Below are positions 46,724-57,343 of a stretch of 64,000 nucleotides of DNA, in pieces (the stretch's first letter is position 1; every line of letters begins with the position of its first letter). The notes below the pieces were generated by a model. The model was not told where the DNA came from. It saw only the letters and a program-made list of their open reading frames with translations, and searched no databases. The DNA is from Terriglobia bacterium (GTDB taxonomy: Bacteria; Acidobacteriota; Terriglobia; Bryobacterales; Bryobacteraceae), in contig JAIQFI010000006.1 in NCBI GenBank assembly GCA_020073345.1, positions 1 to 64,000 on the forward strand, given 5' to 3'. A program made the translations under genes and the position numbers.

Positions 46724-47518
46724 CTAGCCGCCCACCTGCATCCCGGCCGCGGCCGCCGCCGTCTTGAGGCATACATACAGAGCCCACGGCAAAGCGATAC
46801 CGGCCAGAGCTTTTCCGAAGCTGATCTTGCGCGCCGCCGAAGAGACTCCGATGGCGAGCAGTACGATGATCCACAGCGAAAACAGGTCGATCGACGATCC
46901 CACCGCACGCAAGGCAGCGGGCGAGTCCGGACTCATATAGGCGCCTACGTTGAACATCAAGGGATTCTGCAGGTTGAACTCTTCCGGATCCTTTAAGAAG
47001 AGCACCACCATGGACAGCACCGTTTGTATCGCCAAGGGAAGAAACCCATAGGCCACGATCCCCATCATGCGTTTCAATCCGATACCGGCGCTCATCATTG
47101 TGTCAAAGAGGAACATCAGGATCACCGCGACAATAAAAACGTAGAAGAGTGCGATCAGCACGGAGCCGTAGCCTACATACTTGTAGAATCCGGCGGCGGT
47201 CTGAATCGCTTGTTCCCGCTGCTGCGTGGTCATGCTTTGTGCATTGGGTAGCCGTTCGATCGCCGGCCGGATCACCGATTCCCAGCCCACTCGCTGGGTG
47301 AACGCGTTCAAATACACCGTGGCGAGAATGGCGGATATAATCACGGGGATCCACCACCGCGGCTTCCGCGCGATATCCGCGAACGTCTTGCCGGGGGAAA
47401 AAAACACTCCGATGAGCCGTGCCCCTTCGTTCATCTGGGGCTGCTCGGGCTGGGTTGACAAGGGAGGCGGCGCGGGCGGCAGCTCGGGTGAGTGTTCAGA
47501 AGCGTGTCCGGGAGTCAT
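46724..47518 (-). CDS. Yip1 domain membrane protein
   Basis: 264 residues. An N-terminal Pro-rich cytoplasmic tail (PELPPAPPPLSTQPEQPQ) leads to LIGVFFSPGKTFADIARKP, the Yip1-type amphipathic start, then five membrane helices at about 55-75, 115-140, 150-175, 205-225 and 235-255. Function of bacterial Yip1 proteins is not established; they may shape membranes. Start ATG 47518 is clear. Separate from CpsB by 29 bp and in the same direction, so possibly co-transcribed. Confidence 0.85.
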   Translation of the reverse strand: MTPGHASEHSPELPPAPPPLSTQPEQPQMNEGARLIGVFFSPGKTFADIARKPRWWIPVIISAILATVYLNAFTQRVGWESVIRPAIERLPNAQSMTTQQREQAIQTAAGFYKYVGYGSVLIALFYVFIVAVILMFLFDTMMSAGIGLKRMMGIVAYGFLPLAIQTVLSMVVLFLKDPEEFNLQNPLMFNVGAYMSPDSPAALRAVGSSIDLFSLWIIVLLAIGVSSAARKISFGKALAGIALPWALYVCLKTAAAAAGMQVGG

Positions 47519-47604
47519 TGAGACAGTCTATTCCTCGGCTCCCCGAAAGACAATGCTGTCAAATGAAAGGGGCCTGGTAAGTGGGCGCTAACGTACTTGG
47601 TGGA

Positions 47605-47736
47605 CTATTGTCCGAACAAATACGAGCACCGGCAGCAAATGCAATCGGCGACATACATGCGCGGCTTCTCTTGTGCCGCCACCAGCGCCACGCCGCCAAT
47701 CAGAAGCGCAATCACGACCTTGGTTGCTGTCTTCAT
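47605..47736 (-). CDS. Secreted cysteine-rich small peptide (43 residues)
   Basis: Read directly from the minus strand: ATG 47736 to TAG 47605. It starts MKTATKVVIALLIGGVALVA, a textbook Sec signal (basic n-region, hydrophobic core, A-x-A-like cleavage before AQE). The mature peptide, about 20-22 residues, ends with DCICCRCSYLFGQ, containing four Cys in six positions. A strong ribosome site, CAGGAG, precedes the start by six bases. Composition and signals make a real gene likely. Such a Cys cluster suggests metal binding or disulfides; I recognise no family. Confidence 0.7.
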   Translation of the reverse strand: MKTATKVVIALLIGGVALVAAQEKPRMYVADCICCRCSYLFGQ

Positions 47737-47806
47737 GTCAACTCCTGGGGTGCATTATTGCACCGGACTGCACACCGCACAAGCCTGCGGCCCCTGACCC
47801 GGGGCC

Positions 47807-48070
47807 CTAGCCAATGATCTCTCTTCCGCCGGTCGCGACTTCAATCGCAAGCATGGCGAGCATCCGGCCGTCCCATATCACGTCGATCATTTGGTCTCCG
47901 TCTCCATTCGGATCCGCGAGGGTGCGTATGACCGCGCCAGCCGGAATGGTGATCCAGCCTTGTCTGACAACCGGATCCAGAGCTAGTGCGGGTCTGGTGA
48001 GCTCGAATCGCTTGTTATTGGACACGGGACCCCATGAGCTGTTCGAAGAAAAAGAGTCGCGAGCAAACAT
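47807..48070 (-). CDS. Small hypothetical protein (beta-rich)
   Basis: 87 residues. The central part (GWITIPAGAVIRTLADPN, then QMIDVIWDGRMLAMLAIEV) resembles a small family of hypothetical proteins I have seen in soil bacteria with the pattern G...IPAGAVI...D..VDV.WDGR.L.MFA.D; function unknown. The upstream 328 bp hold no other gene in that direction. Start ATG 48070 is plausible though the first 25 residues are low in conserved structure and the start may be further downstream. Confidence 0.55.
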   Translation of the reverse strand: MFARDSFSSNSSWGPVSNNKRFELTRPALALDPVVRQGWITIPAGAVIRTLADPNGDGDQMIDVIWDGRMLAMLAIEVATGGREIIG

Positions 48071-48398
48071 TCCGTTTCAATCATGAAGATTCTTACATCC
48101 AGGCAAGCCGAGTATAGCGGAAAGTCAGGCAGAGTACTAGGGGTATCCCTGGTATGCCGTTCGGCCACCCGCCGGGGCGCTGGTGCGCTCAGCGACGTGG
48201 CGCACCTAGCGGGTTCCCCAGGCGACTTATGGATAGAGTAACTTTGCCGGGGTCCCGTTACGGGAAATATTGCCGCCTGTGATCCAATCTATCGTGTCAA
48301 GTGCATAGTCACCTAATTATCTAGTTGACAGGGCTCCCCGTCGGGAGTATTCTGGCTCCCGGAAGTCTTAATTCTTTAGTTCTGAAGGGAGCGCCCCA
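48071..48398. other. Gene-free region with hairpin and blaI promoter
   Basis: 328 bp without a convincing coding sequence. It contains a 7-bp inverted repeat GGTGCGC/GCGCACC (48182-48188, 48200-48206) and, in the last 85 bp, the blaI promoter and two TAATT...TAGTT direct repeats (48314-48326, 48369-48381). No tRNA-like cloverleaf was found. Confidence 0.6.
48325..48353 (+). promoter_or_regulatory. Sigma-70-like promoter of the blaI operon with flanking direct repeats
   Basis: TTGACA (48325-48330), 17 bp, TATTCT (48348-48353). The -35 is overlapped by TAATTATCTAGTT (48314-48326), and the related TAATTCTTTAGTT (48369-48381) lies just before the start. BlaI/MecI repressors bind AT-rich dyads at their own promoters, so these two boxes are candidate operators. 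Confidence 0.65.
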
Positions 48399-48812
48399 TT
48401 GGCCCGCAAGAAATCTCAGGACCTCACCGAAGCCGAACTTCGCCTCATGGACGTCATCTGGCGCAAGGGATCGGCAACTGTGGCCGAGGTAGCCGAAGCC
48501 CTGCCCAATCAGCTCGGCCTGGCTTATAACACGGTGCTTACCACCATGCGCATCCTCGAAGACAAAGGATATGTGCGGCATACCAAGTCCAAGGAAGGTC
48601 GGGCTTTCCTGTACCACCCGTTGGTCGGCCAGAAGGAAGCCAGCCGTAATGCGGTGCGGAGGCTGCTCACCCGGTTCTTCCGCGACTCACCCGAAGAACT
48701 GGTCCTCAATCTCCTGGAAGACGAGGAATTAAGCGAACAGGAACTATCCAGAATCCGTAAACGCATCTCAGAAGAAGTTAACAGCGAGCAGAGAGGACAC
48801 CATGAGCGTTGA
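48399..48812 (+). CDS. blaI: BlaI/MecI/CopY-family transcriptional repressor
   Basis: 137 residues from TTG 48399 (AAGGGAGCGCCCCA upstream). Winged helix with LTEAELRLMDVIWRKGSATVAEVAEAL, YNTVLTTMRILEDKGYVRHTK (recognition helix) and FLYHPLVGQKEA. The C-terminal helix (SRNAVRRLLTRFF...SEQELSRIRKRISEE) gives dimerisation and holds the usual cleavage region. In beta-lactam systems, the M56 partner triggers BlaI cleavage to release the operon. The next gene overlaps it by 11 bp. Confidence 0.93.
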   Translation: MARKKSQDLTEAELRLMDVIWRKGSATVAEVAEALPNQLGLAYNTVLTTMRILEDKGYVRHTKSKEGRAFLYHPLVGQKEASRNAVRRLLTRFFRDSPEELVLNLLEDEELSEQELSRIRKRISEEVNSEQRGHHER

Positions 48813-50679
48813 AACCATCCTCGGCACGGCTTTTGTAGCATTGCTGAACAGTCTGTGGCAAAGCGCTGCGTTGGCGCTGTTGGTTTGGGCCGCCCTCCGA
48901 TTCCTGCCGCGGGTAAACGTGAGACTTAACGCGGCGACGCGTTGCGCCGTGTGGTGGGCGGTGCTGGCAGCAGTGGTCCTCCTCCCGATGGGCTTTCAGC
49001 CTCGGCGGCCTTTGGAGGCACTCACTGCAGCGCCCTCGGCGTCGTTGTCTCAGGCTCCGGCTTCGCCCGAATCCGTCGTTTTGACTCCGGCGCAAACACC
49101 GCTGCCTTCTCGCGGGATCGGACCTCTCCAAGTTACGGCCGGAGCCGGATTGCTTGCCATCTTCGCGATCTGGTCGGCGCTATCTCTGTTCCGGATGGCC
49201 CAAATCATCCGCAGTTACCGATACCTCCGCGGCATCAAGCAGCGGAGCCATGCCGTCTCGCCGGAGCGATTGGTCAACTTCAACTACTGGCTGCTGGCTT
49301 GCGGCGTCGATCGCACGGCGCGGCTGCTGGTGTCGAGTGAAATCGTGTCACCCATGGCCGTCGGATTCCGCCGCCCCGCCGTCATCGTTCCCGAAACGCT
49401 GCTGAACGAGTTCACAGCGGAAGAGCTGGATCATGTGCTGCTGCACGAGCTGGCCCATATCGCCCGCTATGACGACTGGACCAATTTGTTCGCGCGTTTG
49501 ATCGGCGCGCTGCTTCCGATTCACCCAGTGGCAGTCTGGCTTCTCCGGCGCATCGAGCAGGAGCGCGAGGTCGCCTGCGACGATTGGGTGGTCGCGATGA
49601 CCGGCGAGGCTCGCCCATATGCGGCCAGCCTGACCCGCCTGTTCGAACTGTGTTCCGCGCGGCGGCGGCAATTGCTGGCCACGGGCATGGCCGATCGAGC
49701 CTCGCATCTGGGCGAGCGGATCGAAGCACTGCTGCGGGCGGGGCGCGATTTTGCTCCGCGCGTCTCGCTGGTGCGCTTGGCGTTGGGCGCGGCGATTCTC
49801 GCGGCGTTAGTCCTGGCCGGAGCGCGAGCGCCCCAGTGGGTCGCGTTCGCGCAGGAGCCTCCGTTTCCGGTTTCGCCGCCAGTGCCGCCGCTACCACCAC
49901 AGGCTCCTGCGCCCCCTGTCGCACCAGAACCTCCGCAATCGCCGGAACCGCCCGTAGCGACCCAGGGTCCCCGCGAATTACAGCACGATATCGAGGCGGT
50001 CCACGAAGAAGTAGCCGATCAGATCCGCGCAGCGGAGGCGCAGCTGCGTGCGCAACAAGAGCAACTGCGAGCTGCGCAGGCTCAATTGGCGAACCAAAGA
50101 GCACAAGGGCGCCGAGCCGAGGAGATCCGGGCGTTCGAGGCTCAGTTGCAGGCCCAGAAGGCGCAGGTGCTTGCGATGCAGGCCGCCGTGCGCGCCCAAA
50201 ACGAACAACAGCGCGCCGCGGAGCAAAGCCGGGCCTCTTCCCCCGGCGGATCTTTTCTGGCCGCCCTGGTCGCCGCGGGATACGGCAACCTTCCGGTCGA
50301 CGCGATCATCGAACTGCGCAACAGCGGCGTATCAGCCGAGTTTCTGCGTTCCGTCGCGGACGCCGGCTGGGGAAAACTTTCTGTCAAGGAACTGATGGAT
50401 CTGGCCCACAGCGGTGTCTCGCCGCAATATCTGCGCGCGTTGCGCGATGCCGGTTTCAAGAACCTGACCGTTCCAGAAGCCATCGACGTCGCCCACAGCG
50501 GCGTACGGCCCGATCTGATCCGCGCGCTCAAGGATGCTTTTCCGCAGGTTACGATGCGCGAAATCATTGAAGCGGCCCACTCCGGCCTGAACCCCAACGA
50601 CCTGCGGCAAGCCCGAGAGTATGGCCCCAACCTGACACTAGAGCAAATCATCCGGCTCAAGCACGCCGGTGTGATCTAG
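48802..50679 (+). CDS. M56 (BlaR1/MecR1-like) membrane metalloprotease with C-terminal repeats
   Basis: 625 residues, ATG 48802 (overlaps blaI). Four membrane helices (about 10-30, 47-65, 112-132, 325-345); the M56 zinc motif HELAHIARYDD (about residue 215) lies on the cytoplasmic side. After helix 4, a Pro-rich linker (VSPPVPPLPPQAPAPPV) leads to a coiled-coil (EAQLRAQQEQLRAAQAQLAN) and then at about 490-625 five degenerate repeats of the pattern ...V-IELRNSGVSAEFLRSVADAGW. A penicillin-binding sensor domain is absent. So the sensed signal is probably not a beta-lactam. The repeats are related to those in the next gene. Confidence 0.9.
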   Translation: MSVETILGTAFVALLNSLWQSAALALLVWAALRFLPRVNVRLNAATRCAVWWAVLAAVVLLPMGFQPRRPLEALTAAPSASLSQAPASPESVVLTPAQTPLPSRGIGPLQVTAGAGLLAIFAIWSALSLFRMAQIIRSYRYLRGIKQRSHAVSPERLVNFNYWLLACGVDRTARLLVSSEIVSPMAVGFRRPAVIVPETLLNEFTAEELDHVLLHELAHIARYDDWTNLFARLIGALLPIHPVAVWLLRRIEQEREVACDDWVVAMTGEARPYAASLTRLFELCSARRRQLLATGMADRASHLGERIEALLRAGRDFAPRVSLVRLALGAAILAALVLAGARAPQWVAFAQEPPFPVSPPVPPLPPQAPAPPVAPEPPQSPEPPVATQGPRELQHDIEAVHEEVADQIRAAEAQLRAQQEQLRAAQAQLANQRAQGRRAEEIRAFEAQLQAQKAQVLAMQAAVRAQNEQQRAAEQSRASSPGGSFLAALVAAGYGNLPVDAIIELRNSGVSAEFLRSVADAGWGKLSVKELMDLAHSGVSPQYLRALRDAGFKNLTVPEAIDVAHSGVRPDLIRALKDAFPQVTMREIIEAAHSGLNPNDLRQAREYGPNLTLEQIIRLKHAGVI

Positions 50680-50694
50680 ACAAGGAGCGATCTC

Positions 50695-51723
50695 ATGGGC
50701 GACAACTCCAAATACTTCACCATCGTCGCGGTGATCCTGGGCGTCATGGCTGCAGCCACGCTCCTGGCGTTCAACGAGGATCGGCACGCCGGCTGGCAGC
50801 TCCGGCCGAGTCTCGACTTGAATCAGGTTCACTTCGTGGTTCGCCACTCCAATGGCTTTGACAACTGGGTCAGCGGCCGCGACGTGCCGCTCGACCGTTT
50901 CCGCGGATTCTCTTTGTCGATGCTCGCTTCGCCCGGCCCGGCAAAATTCGAGTACGTGGCCGAGGCCGGCCGTCTGATCTGCGAGGGCCGTTTTCTGGTA
51001 GGAACCGGATCTGGCAGTTATACCTTCGTCGCGGACCGCGCGTTCGTGTCCACGCTGCAGCAAATGGGATACGACACGCCTGATGACGATCAGCTTTTCT
51101 CGATGCTGATGATGGATATCGACCGCGCCTTCGCCCGCGGAATCCGCGATGCCGGTCTGCGCGCGTCTTCTCGAGATCTGATCGGATTGAAAATCCACGG
51201 CGTCACGCTCGATTTCGTGCGAGAAGCCCGCCAAGCCGGATACCAGAACTTTACGGCCGACGACTATACGCAACTCCGCATTCACGGTGTCGACACGAAC
51301 TTTCTGCGGGACCTGAAGGACGCCGGGTACGACCTCCGCGCCGGCGACATCGCGCAATTACGAATTCATGGCGTCGATTCCCGTTACATGCGCGACTTGA
51401 GAAGCTACGGGTTGAAGCCCGAAGCGTCCGATCTTTCGCAGATGCGCATTCACGGCGTCACGCCCGACTACTTGAAGGGCCTCAAGGATGCGGGCTACGA
51501 CAACCTTCATCTAGACGAGATCAACCAGCTCCGGATTCACGGCGTCGAGCCGCGTTTCGTGCAGGAGGCCAAGCGGCTCGGATACGATTTCACTCCCGAG
51601 GAACTTGCGCAATTGCGGATCCACGGCGTCGACGCGGCCTACCTCAAACGGATACAGGATGCCGGAATGCGCAATCTGAACGCGGAGCAGATCGCCAAAC
51701 TCCGTATCCACGGCGTGGATTAA
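50695..51723 (+). CDS. Membrane-anchored repeat protein of the blaI-M56 operon
   Basis: 342 residues, starting 15 bp after the M56 gene behind AAGGAGCG. Signal anchor at the N-terminus (YFTIVAVILGVMAAATLLAF), then a beta-rich part of about 110 residues, then seven tandem copies of a 28-29-residue unit, each with an invariant IHGV and pattern LRIHGVDTNFLRDLKDAGY. The units are likely short helical hairpins forming a solenoid. The similar repeats in the M56 protein suggest both proteins bind the same partner or each other; role is not known. It ends directly on the last LRIHGVD. Confidence 0.8.
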   Translation: MGDNSKYFTIVAVILGVMAAATLLAFNEDRHAGWQLRPSLDLNQVHFVVRHSNGFDNWVSGRDVPLDRFRGFSLSMLASPGPAKFEYVAEAGRLICEGRFLVGTGSGSYTFVADRAFVSTLQQMGYDTPDDDQLFSMLMMDIDRAFARGIRDAGLRASSRDLIGLKIHGVTLDFVREARQAGYQNFTADDYTQLRIHGVDTNFLRDLKDAGYDLRAGDIAQLRIHGVDSRYMRDLRSYGLKPEASDLSQMRIHGVTPDYLKGLKDAGYDNLHLDEINQLRIHGVEPRFVQEAKRLGYDFTPEELAQLRIHGVDAAYLKRIQDAGMRNLNAEQIAKLRIHGVD

Positions 51724-51724
51724 T

Positions 51725-52713
51725 TTACCCGCCGATGGAATACATCGGCCGCGGCGGCGGGACGAACTTCTGCGTATTGATCTCGTGCCCGATCCACTTA
51801 TCCGCCACGCAACTCCGCACGGCGGCGACGATCTCTGAATCCGGGGCGTTCGAACGCAGCAGCGCCCGCACGTCCGTTTCGTCGATCGCGAACAGGCAGT
51901 AGCGCAGCTTGCCGTCCGAGGTCAGGCGCACGCGATTGCAGTTCAGGCAGAACGGCTTGCTGACCGACGCGATGAATCCCACGCGCCCGACACCGTCCTT
52001 GAAACGGTACTCGGTCGCCGGAGCCCGCGGATCGCGATCCGGAATCTCTTCAAGCGGCCCGATCTCGCGCTGGAGCATTCCGATCATCGTGTCCATGGTC
52101 AGCACGCGATCGCACTCCCAGATCCCCTGAGCATCCAGCGGCATGAATTCGATGTAGCGGATTTCGATATTGCGCTCGCGGCCGAAGCGGGCGAGCGGGA
52201 CGATGTCGGGCTCCACCAGGTTCTTCACCGCCACGGCGTTGATCTTAATCGGACCGTAGCCCAGCTTCCGGCAAACCTCGATCCCTTCCAGCACTTTTTC
52301 GAAATCGTCGCGCCGGGTGATGTGCTTGAACCGTTCCCGGTCGAGCGTGTCGAGATGCACGTTGATCCGCCGAAGTCCGGCGTCGTAGAGTTTCTGGGCG
52401 TGCTCAGCCAGCAGAACTCCGTTGGTGGTCAGGGCCAGATCCTCAACGCCGGGGACTGCCGCCAGCTTGCGAATCAGTTCGGGGAGGCCTTTGCGGACCA
52501 GCGGCTCGCCCCCGGTGATGCGCAGCTTGCGGATGCCCATCGTGACGGCAACCCTAACAAACCGCTCGATTTCCTCGAACGTCAGAATGTTCTCCCGAGG
52601 CTCGAACTTAACCCCTTCTTCGGGCATGCAATAGAAGCAACGGATGTTACAGCGGTCGGTGACACTGATCCGCAGGTTGTCGTGCACGCGGCTGAAGCTG
52701 TCGACGAGAGGGG

Positions 52714-52717
<4 letters not shown>
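51725..52717 (-). CDS. moaA: GTP 3',8-cyclase MoaA
   Basis: Radical SAM enzyme of molybdenum cofactor synthesis that converts GTP to 3',8-cyclo-GTP. 330 residues. N-terminal cluster motif CNIRCFYCMPEEG (CX3CX2C) and the C-terminal cluster Cys in FCLNCNRVRLTSDGKLRYC. The conserved GG tail is present (MYSIGG). TGGEP is intact, and the usual VNVSLDSL strand reads INVHLDTL. It is the last of three overlapping genes (ligA-dedA-moaA). No other molybdopterin genes are in the window. Confidence 0.96.
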
Positions 52718-56229
<3,512 letters not shown>

Positions 56230-56232
56230 AGT

Positions 56233-57222
56233 ATGGATAACGTCACCCACACGCTGGTTGGCCTGATGTTGTCGCGGGCAGGCCTGAGTCGCGGAGAAAA
56301 GGGTACGCCTTTGATGCTCATGCTCGCGGCCAACGCGCCCGACATGGACACCTTTAACTTCCTCAACGACAACCTCGCCTATTTACAGGTCCACCGCGGC
56401 TACACTCATGCCCTGCCGTTCGCGCCGCTGGTGGCGCTGGTTCCGCTGCTTCTGGTGAAGGCATTCACCCGCACGCGGTTCACCCTGGTCACGCTAGCGA
56501 CCTATGCAGGGTGTTTGATCGCCGTACTCAGCCACTTGCTGCTGGATTGGACCAATGTTTACGGCGTCCGTCTGATGCTGCCTTTCTCCGCGAAGTGGTA
56601 CCGCCTCGACATCACCGATATTATCGACCCCGTGATCCTGGGTGTTCTGCTCTTAGCTGTGGCTGCACCGGCACTGAGCGGGCTGCTCACGTCCGAAATG
56701 GGCGGACGCAAGAGCCGGGGACCGGGACGCGGATGGGCCTGGTTCGCGCTGCTCGCCGTGCTTTTATATGACACCGGGCGTTGGATGGCGCATGACCGGG
56801 CGATATCGATCGTCGACGCCTACAGTTACCGGGGCGCTCCGGCCGAGCGCGTCAGCGTATTTCCGGTGCGGTTTACGGTCATGCGGTGGCGAGCCGTGGT
56901 GGAAGGCGAAGGCTTCATCTACGAAGTTCCCATAGATCTGACTCGCGATTTCGACGCGGCCGGGGGCCACACCGAGTATCCTGCTATATCCTCACCGGCC
57001 ATCGACGCGGCCCGAACCACGCGCACCTTCCAGGTATTCGAAAGCTTTAACCAGCTTCCCTTTTGGACCCTGCTGCCGGTCGACGACACGCTGCGGGTAG
57101 AACTGCTGGACCTCCGCTTTGGATCGGTACAGCGTCCCGGCTTTGAGGCCGTCGCGTTCGTTGAACCCGATCACCGCGTCTCCCGAGCTTTCTTCAGCTT
57201 CGGCGTGCAGGTCCCTCGATAA
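56233..57222 (+). CDS. YdjM-like membrane-bound metal-dependent hydrolase
   Basis: 329 residues. N-terminal pattern DNVTHTLVGLMLSRAG, NAPDMDTFN, YTHALPFAPL and LSHLLLDWTNVYG (His/Asp metal ligands) matches the YdjM/LexA-regulated membrane hydrolase family. Membrane helices at about 60-78, 85-105, 135-155 and 168-188; the last 130 residues are extracytoplasmic and beta-rich, longer than the E. coli protein. Coupled (3 bp) to the DAGK gene, suggesting a lipid-related role. Confidence 0.85.
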   Translation: MDNVTHTLVGLMLSRAGLSRGEKGTPLMLMLAANAPDMDTFNFLNDNLAYLQVHRGYTHALPFAPLVALVPLLLVKAFTRTRFTLVTLATYAGCLIAVLSHLLLDWTNVYGVRLMLPFSAKWYRLDITDIIDPVILGVLLLAVAAPALSGLLTSEMGGRKSRGPGRGWAWFALLAVLLYDTGRWMAHDRAISIVDAYSYRGAPAERVSVFPVRFTVMRWRAVVEGEGFIYEVPIDLTRDFDAAGGHTEYPAISSPAIDAARTTRTFQVFESFNQLPFWTLLPVDDTLRVELLDLRFGSVQRPGFEAVAFVEPDHRVSRAFFSFGVQVPR

Positions 57223-57343
57223 ATTCGACTGGGCTCTGCACTGACTGCGGTCCTCCGAAAACCGGTGAGCGCAAAGGGCGCGGCGCGTTCGATCGTACTG
57301 GAACCAAAAGGATCGCGCCGCACTCCGTTTTGCGCGGTGTAAC

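Noticed and set aside
48150-48260. Possible tRNA or small RNA
   Set aside because: The GGTGCGC/GCGCACC hairpin is present but no cloverleaf, anticodon arm or TPsiC-like GGTTCRA stem could be built.
48802-50679. Calling the M56 gene a beta-lactam sensor BlaR1
   Set aside because: No penicillin-binding sensor domain follows helix 4; the C-terminus is coiled coil plus repeats and no beta-lactamase gene is present.
50695-51723. CRISPR-like or tandem DNA repeat
   Set aside because: The periodicity (84-87 bp) is at protein level in a continuous reading frame, with variable DNA and no spacers.
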